NCBI RefSeq assembly: GCF_001434475.1
Contig: NZ_AZGF01000001.1
Location: forward strand, 62,001-126,000
Direction of reading: 5' to 3'
From: Paucilactobacillus suebicus DSM 5007 = KCTC 3549
GTDB lineage: Bacteria > Bacillota > Bacilli > Lactobacillales > Lactobacillaceae
DNA length: 64,000 bases
Positions 40,484 through 48,022 of the stretch are shown here, in pieces. A program made the translations under genes and the position numbers. Under the pieces are notes generated by a model. It was not told where the DNA came from, searched no databases, and saw only the letters and a list, made by a program, of their open reading frames with translations. The stretch's first letter is position 1. Each line of letters begins with the position of its first letter.

Positions 40484-42316
40484 CTAAATCTGATTTCCCA
40501 AAAATTGACTGTTATATAGATCCGCATAGAATCCATTTTGATCCATCAATTCGTTATGATTACCGGTTTCAACAATTTGACCATGGTTCATCACAATAAT
40601 TTTTTCAGCATGCCGAATAGTGGATAAACGGTGTGCAACAACGAAACTAGTTCGATTTCGCTGTAAATTATTCATTGCAGACTGAATCAATGACTCGGTT
40701 CTAGTATCAACGGAACTGGTAGCCTCATCGAGAATCAAAATTTCTGGATCCGCAACAAAGGCCCTAGCGATTGTTAATAGCTGTCGCTGTCCTTGGGAAA
40801 TATTCGATGCTGATTCATCAAGAATTGTATCATACCCCTCAGGTAGTTGACGAATAAAGCTGTCAGCGTGAGCATCTTGTGCTGCCTTAAAGACATCTTC
40901 TTTAGACGCATCCTCCCGACCATACTTAATATTGTCGTAGATTGAGCCGGTAAAGAGCCAAGTATCCTGCAAGACCATCGCAAAATGACGTCTTACCTCT
41001 TCACGCGACATGTTACGAGTTTCCGTACCATCCAGATAAATATCACCACCCTGGATATCATAGAACCGCTCGAGCAGGTTAATGATGGTTGTTTTACCTG
41101 CACCCGTTGGGCCAACAATCGCCACCATATGATTGCGTTGAGCATCTAAACTGAAATCTTTGATCAATGGATTTTGATCGTAACTAAACGAAACGTTCTT
41201 GAACGCAATCTTCATATCGTTAGCTGGTTGATCTTCAATCTTTTGTGTACTATCAATCATTTCAGGTTCATCGATCACAGCAAAAATTCTCTCCGCTGAG
41301 GCAATTGTAGCTTGAATTGTGTTGGTTAAATTGGCAATCTGGGTTATTGGTTGTGAAAATTGGTTAGTGTACTGCAGGAAAGCTTGGACATTACCTAGGC
41401 TAATCTGACCATGGGCAACTTCGATTGTTCCAAGAACAGCAACCATCAGATAACCCAAGTTTTTAATAAAGTTCATCATTGGATAAATTAAAGTTGAAAA
41501 GAATTGCGCCTTCCACGAAGACTTATAGTAAACTTCATTTTGCTTTTCAAATTTATCAACTTCATCTTGTTCGTGGTTAAAAGTCCGCACTACAGTGTGT
41601 CCGGCATACGTTTCTTCAACCTGGTCATTAATTAAACCAAGCGTCGCTTGTTGCCGTGCAAATAGCTTTTGTGATCGTGGTGCAATCACACCAACAACTA
41701 ATAGACTCAACGGGATCGTAATCAGTGCCACCAGTGTTAATTTCCAACTAATGGTAAACATGATGTATAGAACGCCAAAAAATGTAAGCAGGCTAGTAAC
41801 AATTTGAATTAAACTTTGTTGGAGCGTCCCGGCAATGTTATCCATATCATTAACTGCACGGCTCATAATGTCACCGTTGGAATGTGTATCGTAATAACTA
41901 ACTGGAACCCGTTGCATCTTAGCCTTAAAATCTTTACGTAATTGATAAACTACTCGTTGTGAAATTCGGGTCATAACAATTTGCTGAACCACACTAAAGA
42001 TTGCCGACAAGCCGTAAAGCACAGCAACAACAATAATGATGTGTAAAATCTTGTCAAAATCGATGGGATACTTAGTTACATGCATCCCCATCTTCATTTC
42101 CTTATAGCCTTTCAGCATGCCATTAAAAATCTCGGTAGTCGCTTTACCCAAAATTTTGGGCGCGTTAATTGATAAAATAACTGAGGCAGCGGCTAATATT
42201 ACGGAAATGACCATACCAGGAATCCAACGACCCATATACTTGAAGAGACGGCCTGCTGTGCCCCAGAAATTATGTGGAGTATCAACTAAACCCTTAGGAC
42301 TGCGATGATTACGCAT
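40484..42316 (-). CDS. heterodimeric ABC multidrug exporter subunit (LmrD-like)
   Basis: A 610-residue half-transporter: six-helix exporter domain (about 30-330) then ATPase. Walker A GPTGAGKTT, signature ISQGQ instead of LSGGQ, Walker B LILDEATSSVD with the catalytic Glu, H-loop VAHRLST. ATG 42316 is used, nine bases after AAGGAG; it overlaps the partner gene by eight bases. The degenerate signature here complements the defect in the partner, as in LmrCD and BmrCD. Confidence 0.92.
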   Translation of the reverse strand: MRNHRSPKGLVDTPHNFWGTAGRLFKYMGRWIPGMVISVILAAASVILSINAPKILGKATTEIFNGMLKGYKEMKMGMHVTKYPIDFDKILHIIIVVAVLYGLSAIFSVVQQIVMTRISQRVVYQLRKDFKAKMQRVPVSYYDTHSNGDIMSRAVNDMDNIAGTLQQSLIQIVTSLLTFFGVLYIMFTISWKLTLVALITIPLSLLVVGVIAPRSQKLFARQQATLGLINDQVEETYAGHTVVRTFNHEQDEVDKFEKQNEVYYKSSWKAQFFSTLIYPMMNFIKNLGYLMVAVLGTIEVAHGQISLGNVQAFLQYTNQFSQPITQIANLTNTIQATIASAERIFAVIDEPEMIDSTQKIEDQPANDMKIAFKNVSFSYDQNPLIKDFSLDAQRNHMVAIVGPTGAGKTTIINLLERFYDIQGGDIYLDGTETRNMSREEVRRHFAMVLQDTWLFTGSIYDNIKYGREDASKEDVFKAAQDAHADSFIRQLPEGYDTILDESASNISQGQRQLLTIARAFVADPEILILDEATSSVDTRTESLIQSAMNNLQRNRTSFVVAHRLSTIRHAEKIIVMNHGQIVETGNHNELMDQNGFYADLYNSQFLGNQI

Positions 42317-44051
42317 TTGTGCCATCTCCTTCCTCAATTTGTGAATCAATAATCTGACGGTATGTTTTATTATTATCTTTCAGTTCTTGATGTGTGCCTT
42401 GGCCAACTACTTGACCATCTTCCATCACAAGAATCAAGTTAGCATCCGCAACAGTTGATACACGTTGAGCCACAATCACCGTCACAGCTTGCTGAACTTG
42501 TTGATCTTTCTTCAATGCCATTCTTAACTTAGCATCAGTCTTAAAGTCCAAAGCGGAGAATGAATCATCAAAAACATAGATACTAGCAGGCTTAATGATT
42601 GTTCTAGCAATTGCCAGACGCTGGCGTTGACCACCAGAGAAGTTGTCTCCATTTTGCTCAACTTCGGCATCCAGTCCGCCGCTTTCGTTAACGAAATCTT
42701 TTGCTTGAGCAATTTCAAGTGCCTTCCACATATCATCATCTGTGGCATCATCATTTCCATACAACAAATTCGATCTAATCGTGCCTTTAAATAAAACTGC
42801 CTTTTGTTGAGTAATCGAGATTTTTTCGTGGAGATCATGTTGAGAAACCTGACTAATTTCCACACCATCTACCTTGATAGATCCGTGGTCAATGTTAAAT
42901 AACCGTGGTATTAAATTAACCAGTGTTGACTTTCCTGATCCAGTACCACCGATCACAGCAATTGTCTGGCCAGCTTGAACATCGAAATTAACATTGCTTA
43001 GTGCATTCTTTTCCGCACCACGGTACTTAAACGAAACGTCGTTAAAAGATAACGTTGCTGGTTTATTATCATCAAATGATAATTGCTGTTGTTCATCTAC
43101 ATCGCTAACGCTACTCTCGCGATTAAGAACTTGATTAATACGAGCAGCTGATGCTTGTGCACGGGGAACAAACACAAATACCATTGATAACATCATAAAG
43201 CTCATCAGAATTTGAGTGGCATATGTCATGAATGCAACCAAATTACCAACTTGCATCTGCATATCAGCAATTAAATGACCTCCTAGCCAAATAATACCAA
43301 TATTTGTTCCACTTAAAATTAACGTCATCACCGGAAACATAAACGAAACAATCGTATATGCCTTTGTTGCGGTGTGAGTGTAATCTGTGTTTGCACCATC
43401 AAACCGATCCTGTTCAAACTTATCTTGGTTGAAGGCACGGATTACACGAACCCCAGTTAACCCTTCACGAAATACCAGGTTGATTCGGTCAGTCTTCTTT
43501 TGAATACTCTTAAATAATGGCACTGCAAAATACATAATGGCAACCACGCAAACTGCCAGAATTGGAATAGATATTGCGAAAATAAGTGTTAATTTATGCT
43601 CACGATTATAGGCTAAAAAGCCGGCTGCAATTAACATTATTGGTGACTGCAACATCATCCTTAAAATGGTCACCATCACATTTTGAATCTGAATAATATC
43701 GTTAGTTGTTCTGGTAATTAACGATGCATCCCCAAAGTCTGTAAATTCCCGGCTTGAAAAATTAACAACTTTTGAGAACATTTGCGAGCGCAACTTTTGT
43801 CCCACTTTCATCGCTTGGGTAGAAGCAAAATAAACATTACCACCTGCTGCAACCAGGCCAATTACAGAAACGATCATCATCTTAACTCCCTGATTCCAAA
43901 TGTAAGATGTATCGTTCTTTGCAATTCCTTTATCAATCAAATCTGATGTAATTGTTGGCAAATACAAATCACAACTTACCTGTACCAGTAAGAAGATCAC
44001 TGCCAAACAAACGGCCCACCAGACCAGATTTTTCCGTGCAATTTTTATCAT
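42309..44051 (-). CDS. heterodimeric ABC multidrug exporter subunit (LmrC-like)
   Basis: A 580-residue half-transporter with an exporter-type membrane domain followed by an ATPase: Walker A GGTGSGKST, intact signature FSGGQRQRLAIAR, but Walker B is VFDDSFSALD with Asp in place of the catalytic Glu. The H-loop reads VAQRVST, with Gln for His. The pair therefore has one active and one degenerate ATP site, a known feature of this exporter class. It is directly downstream of a MarR gene. Confidence 0.92.
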   Translation of the reverse strand: MIKIARKNLVWWAVCLAVIFLLVQVSCDLYLPTITSDLIDKGIAKNDTSYIWNQGVKMMIVSVIGLVAAGGNVYFASTQAMKVGQKLRSQMFSKVVNFSSREFTDFGDASLITRTTNDIIQIQNVMVTILRMMLQSPIMLIAAGFLAYNREHKLTLIFAISIPILAVCVVAIMYFAVPLFKSIQKKTDRINLVFREGLTGVRVIRAFNQDKFEQDRFDGANTDYTHTATKAYTIVSFMFPVMTLILSGTNIGIIWLGGHLIADMQMQVGNLVAFMTYATQILMSFMMLSMVFVFVPRAQASAARINQVLNRESSVSDVDEQQQLSFDDNKPATLSFNDVSFKYRGAEKNALSNVNFDVQAGQTIAVIGGTGSGKSTLVNLIPRLFNIDHGSIKVDGVEISQVSQHDLHEKISITQQKAVLFKGTIRSNLLYGNDDATDDDMWKALEIAQAKDFVNESGGLDAEVEQNGDNFSGGQRQRLAIARTIIKPASIYVFDDSFSALDFKTDAKLRMALKKDQQVQQAVTVIVAQRVSTVADANLILVMEDGQVVGQGTHQELKDNNKTYRQIIDSQIEEGDGTNA

Positions 44052-44079
44052 CTATTTTCCTGCTTTCTAACTGATTCAT

Positions 44080-44526
44080 TTAGTCGCATTGCTGTTTCAA
44101 TGATGAGGTCATTTTCTGCATAATTGCTTGTAATGAATCAATTTCATTTTTTGAAAGTGAACCAAACATCCAGTCTTCCATTTGTCGGCGAGCTTTCATA
44201 TTTTGTTTAACGATTTGACGCCCGTGGTCAGTAATCGTGACCCTAATGATACGTCGATCGTTGTCATCACGAATTCGATTAACAAGGCCATCTTTTTCCA
44301 GCTTTTCAAGCAAATCGGTCAATGACGCCGGTCGAATATCCATTAAGTCTGCCAATTCACGTTGAGCAATGTTGTTATTATCTATCAGTACACCCAAAAC
44401 ATGGCCCCGTCCATGATGAATTCCTTGTTGCGACTTGGTCTGATTTCTACCAACACGACGCATAGTTTGAATCATTTCAAACATATTTTTTGAAACCTTG
44501 CCGTATTGGTCATTTCGATCGTTCAT
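44080..44526 (-). CDS. MarR family regulator of the ABC exporter operon
   Basis: A 148-residue winged-helix repressor. The recognition region is IAQRELADLMDIRPASLTDLLEKLEKDGLVNRIRDDNDRRI, with a wing typical of MarR proteins. It precedes the exporter genes by 28 bases on the same strand and likely controls them, releasing DNA when a drug binds. GGAGAT lies before the ATG. Confidence 0.9.
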   Translation of the reverse strand: MNDRNDQYGKVSKNMFEMIQTMRRVGRNQTKSQQGIHHGRGHVLGVLIDNNNIAQRELADLMDIRPASLTDLLEKLEKDGLVNRIRDDNDRRIIRVTITDHGRQIVKQNMKARRQMEDWMFGSLSKNEIDSLQAIMQKMTSSLKQQCD

Positions 44527-44617
44527 GTCAATCTCCTTTCAAAAGCTTAGGTACCTAACGGCTTACTAAATTACACTTACTAATTGTAAAAGTCAATAAT
44601 TTTAAAAGATTTGGTCG

Positions 44618-44648
44618 CAAAAAAACGGACCATCCGTAGATGATCCGT
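44618..44648 (-). terminator. terminator of ilvE
   Basis: Minus strand ACGGATCATC pairs with GATGGTCCGT around TACG, followed by seven T, just after the ilvE stop. Confidence 0.9.
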
Positions 44649-44664
44649 TAAATCATTAATAAAA

Positions 44665-45699
44665 TTAGTCGACTTGATAAATCCAACCTTCTGGAGCTTC
44701 AACATCGCCAAATTGAATTCCAGTTAATGTATCATATAGTTTTTGAGTAACTGGCCCAACTTCTGTCTCACTATAGAAAACGTGTAACTGGTCCTTGTAT
44801 TCAATACCGCCGATTGGAGCGATGACAGCTGCAGTACCCATTGCCCCAGCTTCTTTGAATCGATCAAGATCATCAATAAAGACGTCTCCTTCTTCAGTAT
44901 CAAGGCCCAAACGATCCTTTGCTAAGAAGAGCAGAGAACGCTTAGTAACGCTAGGAAGGATAGAATCAGATTTTGGTGTCACAAACTTGTTATCTTTTGT
45001 GATACCAAAGAAGTTAGCAGAACCAGCTTCTTCAATCTTAGTATGTGTTGCTGGATCAAGATAAACAACATCTGAATATCCAGCCTTATGTGCTTGATCA
45101 CCTGGCAGTAAACTTGAGCCATAGTTACCACCAACTTTACTTTGACCAGTACCATGAGGAGCAGCACGATCATAGTATGAAGTTGTAAAGTTAGTTGGCT
45201 TAACGCCACCCTTGTAATATGCACCTACTGGCATTGCAAAAATAGTAAGGATATATTCTGGTGCAGCATGAACACCAATCGTTCCACCAACACCGATCAT
45301 CAATGGACGAATGTATAACGTACCGCCAGTACCATAAGGAGGAACATAATCTTCATTTGCTTTAACGACGCTCTTAACAGCATCAATGAACTTGTCAACA
45401 GGGAAAGTTGGCATCAAAAGACGTTCACAACTGTTTTGCATCCGTTTAGCATTTTGATCTGGACGGAATAGTTGAATATGGTTATCTTTAGTTCGATATG
45501 CCTTTAAGCCTTCAAAGTCAGCTTGGCCATAGTGAAGTGCAGTTGCACCTTCGCTAATATGTAAAGTTGAATCTTCAGTTAACTCACCATCGTCCCACTT
45601 GCCATCTTTCCAATGAGCAAGAAAACGTTTTGGTAAATCCATGTATTCAAACCCTAAGTTTTTCCAATCGATTTGAGATGGTGCTGGTGCTTTTGTCAT
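44665..45699 (-). CDS. ilvE: branched-chain amino acid aminotransferase
   Basis: A 344-residue fold-type IV PLP enzyme of the larger Bacillus/eukaryotic BCAT type. The PLP Lys lies in SKVGGNYGSSL, and YIRPLMIGVGGTIGV and EEAGSANFFGI are conserved. It transfers amino groups between branched-chain amino acids and 2-oxoglutarate. ATG 45699 has TTGGAGG upstream. No T-box or CodY box was recognised, so how it is controlled is not visible. Confidence 0.95.
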   Translation of the reverse strand: MTKAPAPSQIDWKNLGFEYMDLPKRFLAHWKDGKWDDGELTEDSTLHISEGATALHYGQADFEGLKAYRTKDNHIQLFRPDQNAKRMQNSCERLLMPTFPVDKFIDAVKSVVKANEDYVPPYGTGGTLYIRPLMIGVGGTIGVHAAPEYILTIFAMPVGAYYKGGVKPTNFTTSYYDRAAPHGTGQSKVGGNYGSSLLPGDQAHKAGYSDVVYLDPATHTKIEEAGSANFFGITKDNKFVTPKSDSILPSVTKRSLLFLAKDRLGLDTEEGDVFIDDLDRFKEAGAMGTAAVIAPIGGIEYKDQLHVFYSETEVGPVTQKLYDTLTGIQFGDVEAPEGWIYQVD

Positions 45700-45759
45700 T
45701 AGTAATGCCTCCAAAAAGTATGTATTGAACTCTCATATATCTAATGAGAATTTAATAAA

Positions 45760-45788
45760 AGTCTAGTCATAATAGCATGTTATGTCAA
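45760..45788 (-). promoter_or_regulatory. promoter of ilvE
   Basis: Minus strand TTGACA (45783-45788), 17 bases, TAGACT (45760-45765). The leader carries a small hairpin, CTCAT/ATGAG, before the ribosome site. Confidence 0.65.
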
Positions 45789-46022
45789 GTGTGTAATATA
45801 AATTTGTACGTAAATTGAGCCTTGAAGCGACGCAGTTTTACTAATATTGGTAAAAGAATTGAATGCCGTATAATTTTAGGTTGTAAAACAATGTTGTTCT
45901 AATTTTATGATTCAAATATCATTGAACAACACATAATATTAAAATTTTTGATATTTGCTTATTAAAATCACAAATAATACTCATCAGCAATAATTAACGC
46001 CGTTAGTGTTATTTAAAATACA
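45789..46022. other. AT-rich intergenic segment
   Basis: About 230 bases with no supportable gene. The only structure is an interrupted inverted repeat, TGTTGTTC (45892-45899) with GAACAACA (45924-45931), enclosing a smaller ATGAT/ATCAT pair. It has no T tract and could be an operator or chance. Confidence 0.4.
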
Positions 46023-46059
46023 AAAAAATCACATCCAAGTAAATTTGAATGTGATTTTT
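46023..46059 (-). terminator. terminator after tRNA-Glu
   Basis: AAAATCACAT and ATGTGATTTT arms with a short A/T-rich middle, followed on the minus strand by a run of T. Confidence 0.75.
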
Positions 46060-46094
46060 AAAATTCGTTATAAATGCCGTTATATCAACAATTA

Positions 46095-46167
46095 TCACCC
46101 GCACGGGGATCGAACCCGTAACTCCGCCTTGAGAGGGCGACGTCTTAACCAATTTGACCAGCGGGCA
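46095..46167 (-). tRNA. tRNA-Glu (anticodon CUC)
   Basis: A cloverleaf of 73 nt without encoded CCA. Acceptor 5' TGCCCGC pairs with 3' GCGGGTG (pairs 1-72 and 2-71 are U-G and G-U), D-arm GGTCAAATTGGTTAAGAC, anticodon stem TCGCC/GGCGG with loop CTCTCAA (anticodon CUC), T-arm ACGGG-TTCGATC-CCCGT. It matches tRNA-Glu of lactobacilli in the D and anticodon arms. A strong dedicated promoter and terminator show it is a separate transcription unit. Confidence 0.85.
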
Positions 46168-46181
46168 AAAATACAATAAAT

Positions 46182-46210
46182 AGTATATCTGTAATACCGG
46201 TCAGTGTCAA
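46182..46210 (-). promoter_or_regulatory. promoter of tRNA-Glu
   Basis: Minus strand TTGACA (46205-46210), 17 bases, TATACT (46182-46187), a near-perfect promoter just before the tRNA. Confidence 0.85.
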
Positions 46211-46213
46211 GAA

Positions 46214-46543
46214 TTATTCAAACGATAGCTCAATTAAAAAAGCCTTTCTGTCCATCAAATGAGATGTTGTTATCCAAACATCATGAAAATTAGGGATTTC
46301 TCGTTTTGTCATTTCGTAAAAATAATCTAATAGATCACCGTTTTTTGCTACAAATCCCTCAGTTAGCCGATTAACCATTAGCTGCTGATCCGGAAAATAA
46401 ATATCTTGATCCGCGACCTTAAAACTGTCAGAAATGCTAAGTGTTAATACATTACCGTACTTGAGCGGTTCAGTCTGCACCATTTCTGGGTGTGATTTCA
46501 TATGAGTGAGAACATAGTAGATCGAATCAGAATTACTAGCCAT
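46214..46543 (-). CDS. hypothetical protein, 109 residues
   Basis: An orphan soluble protein starting MASNSDSIYYVLTHMKSHPEM and ending AFLIELSFE. It has an alternating hydrophobic pattern (GNVLTLSISDSF, DVWITTSHLMDRKAFLIELSF) suggesting a mixed alpha/beta fold. There is no signal peptide, membrane helix or catalytic motif. The start is ATG 46543, with AAAGGGG upstream. It sits between two tRNA genes, and its stop lies inside the tRNA-Glu promoter zone. I do not recognise a family. Confidence 0.65.
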   Translation of the reverse strand: MASNSDSIYYVLTHMKSHPEMVQTEPLKYGNVLTLSISDSFKVADQDIYFPDQQLMVNRLTEGFVAKNGDLLDYFYEMTKREIPNFHDVWITTSHLMDRKAFLIELSFE

Positions 46544-46629
46544 CAAAAATGCCCCTTTCAATATTAACCAAATTCATTTTACCAAAAGATTTAGAAATTA
46601 GATAATTTTGATTTTTTTGAAAAATATGG

Positions 46630-46658
46630 TTGATTCTATTTAATTCGTTCTGTATAAT
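46630..46658 (+). promoter_or_regulatory. promoter of tRNA-Gln
   Basis: TTGATT (46630-46635), 17 bases, TATAAT (46653-46658). Confidence 0.85.
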
Positions 46659-46693
46659 TATTATCGTTCGTTAGCAATAGCGAAAGTGATTAT

Positions 46694-46766
46694 TGGGTAT
46701 TCGCCAAACTGGTAAGGCACCGGACTCTGAATCCGCAATTTACTGGTTCGAGACCAGTATACCCAA
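46694..46766 (+). tRNA. tRNA-Gln (anticodon CUG)
   Basis: A 73-nt cloverleaf without encoded CCA. Acceptor TGGGTAT pairs perfectly with ATACCCA, with discriminator A. The D-arm is GCC...GGC, the anticodon loop CTCTGAA gives CUG, and the T-arm is ACTGG-TTCGAGA-CCAGT. The anticodon stem has four pairs (CGGA/TCCG) and a C27-C43 mismatch. It reads CAG codons, complementing the UUG isoacceptor that must be elsewhere. Confidence 0.88.
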
Positions 46767-46779
46767 TTACGAAAAGTTG

Positions 46780-46825
46780 GCTGTTATCATTAACGCTTAA
46801 AAGCGTTGGTATAACAGCTTTTTTT
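46780..46825 (+). terminator. terminator of tRNA-Gln
   Basis: Nested arms GCTGTTAT/ATAACAGC and AACGCTT/AAGCGTT followed by seven T. Confidence 0.9.
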
Positions 46826-46926
46826 GCGAACAATTCCATTGGTATCTCAAATATTTCCACTAAAGTAATCTAGGCTTCATTTTAAATATTAATATAATTT
46901 TTTTATATATTATTGATACATCTTTC

Positions 46927-46955
46927 TTGATTTATATTTAGTCTAAGTGTATAGT
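46927..46955 (+). promoter_or_regulatory. promoter of the candidate small RNA
   Basis: TTGATT (46927-46932), exactly 17 bases, TATAGT (46950-46955). No coding region follows within the unit, so it does not serve a protein gene. Confidence 0.6.
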
Positions 46956-46961
46956 CACTAT

Positions 46962-47138
46962 CAATAATCAAGTTACTTCTCCAAACTTGATTATCCCCCT
47001 ATTAAGTTTGTTTTGGACCATCACTCCGATAATTACTAAGCTGGTTAGTAATTTATATTTTTAGAATATTGATGTTCAACATTTGCTTTAATTAACTTCT
47101 AGAAAAGGACCGATCACATTCAGTGATTGGCCCTTTTT
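46962..47138 (+). ncRNA. candidate small RNA with two hairpins and a terminator
   Basis: About 177 nt downstream of a good promoter with no supportable ORF. Hairpin 1: TAATCAAGTT (46965-46974) with AACTTGATTA (46984-46993), a perfect 10-bp stem. Hairpin 2: AATTACTAA (47031-47039) with TTAGTAATT (47045-47053), a perfect 9-bp stem with loop GCTGG. It ends in a stable hairpin (47103-47117 with 47123-47138) and a T run. Between the hairpins is a single-stranded U/C-rich stretch. It resembles no RNA I know. It could be a trans-acting regulatory RNA or a leader-like element; expression is not shown. Confidence 0.45.
47103..47138. terminator. bidirectional terminator
   Basis: AAAAGGACCGATCAC and GTGATTGGCCCTTTTT form a long stem with loop ATTCA. 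On the minus strand it ends the membrane-protein gene (stop at 47143); on the plus strand it would end the small RNA. Confidence 0.85.
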
Positions 47139-47142
47139 ATTA

Positions 47143-47565
47143 TCAAAAAATAGTTAGTAGTGACGTACTGTGCAGAACATCAACTAGTGATTGTGCACTG
47201 CTCAATTCAAGATGTAATGACATCATGACAGGGATTGAGATAAATGGAATAATGAATAGCGTAAATATTGAGAACCAACTAAACAGGTGCTCACCTTTAG
47301 ACATTTTATTTCTTCGTTCGGGTGACACGTCGATAAAAGTTGGCAAATAGCCTAAGCCGTGAACAATCGCATTGTAAACCAAGTGAATAATCGCCCACGT
47401 TCCTAATATCAAGTATAGATTAAACCATCGTGAACCGACTGAGAACTCAGACGTAAATATGCTGGGCATATTAAGCCACATAACAAAAGTCATCGATAAA
47501 ATTGCTAGCGATAATATTAAAAGTCCCCATTTTCTTTCCATACCTTTTTGTGCAGTCCGAGTCAT
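47143..47565 (-). CDS. hypothetical membrane protein
   Basis: A 140-residue protein with three predicted membrane segments: about 13-32, 48-69 and 95-116. A polar loop (LPTFIDVSPERRNKMSKGEH) separates the second and third. The start is ATG 47565 (MTRTAQ), preceded by AAAGGACTGAGG; a longer frame to 47673 starts with no ribosome site and passes through the promoter. I do not recognise a family. It is monocistronic. Confidence 0.65.
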   Translation of the reverse strand: MTRTAQKGMERKWGLLILSLAILSMTFVMWLNMPSIFTSEFSVGSRWFNLYLILGTWAIIHLVYNAIVHGLGYLPTFIDVSPERRNKMSKGEHLFSWFSIFTLFIIPFISIPVMMSLHLELSSAQSLVDVLHSTSLLTIF

Positions 47566-47945
47566 GTCCTCAGTCCTTTCATTTTTTAATACTTGAGGAT
47601 TATAGCACAGCAATTGCACGTATAAAACACTCTTTTTTTGTTTTTTTCGTGAACAAATGTGTTTGTGAAACACCGTACGTATACGTTTTCATAACATTTT
47701 CAACATTTTTTGTAACCGATTAATTATGATTATATCAATAAGGTTTATCTATCAATTTTATTTTTAATATTAATAACATTTCCAACAAAGTATTCAATTA
47801 ATTCGTCAATAAATAATTTATTCACAAGGCTTTATTACGCATCTTATAAGTACTGATTGTCAGAACTACATAGAGTTGTAAACTGTATCAAAAGCTGTCT
47901 TTCATTACATAACCTACTTCCAGATCAGATATTTGTTGACGCTCA
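47566..47945. other. intergenic region with promoter and inverted repeats
   Basis: The minus strand carries an extended -10 promoter, TGCTATAAT, about 40 bases upstream of the start codon of the membrane protein. About 50-90 bases further upstream there are a palindrome, ACGTATACGT, and a hairpin, GTGTTT-CAC-AAACAC, which may be operator sites. The rest (47700-47945) is AT-rich without a gene that I can support. Confidence 0.45.
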
Positions 47946-47986
47946 CAAAAAATCACTCTCTATCCTAACTGGATGGAGAGTGATTT
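47946..47986 (-). terminator. terminator of the acn-gltA-icd operon
   Basis: AATCACTCTC and GAGAGTGATT arms with inner ATCC/GGAT pairing, followed on the minus strand by six T. Confidence 0.88.
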
Positions 47987-48022
47987 ACGACACGTTAAAA
48001 TAACGTGATATTTTGTTGCTAT

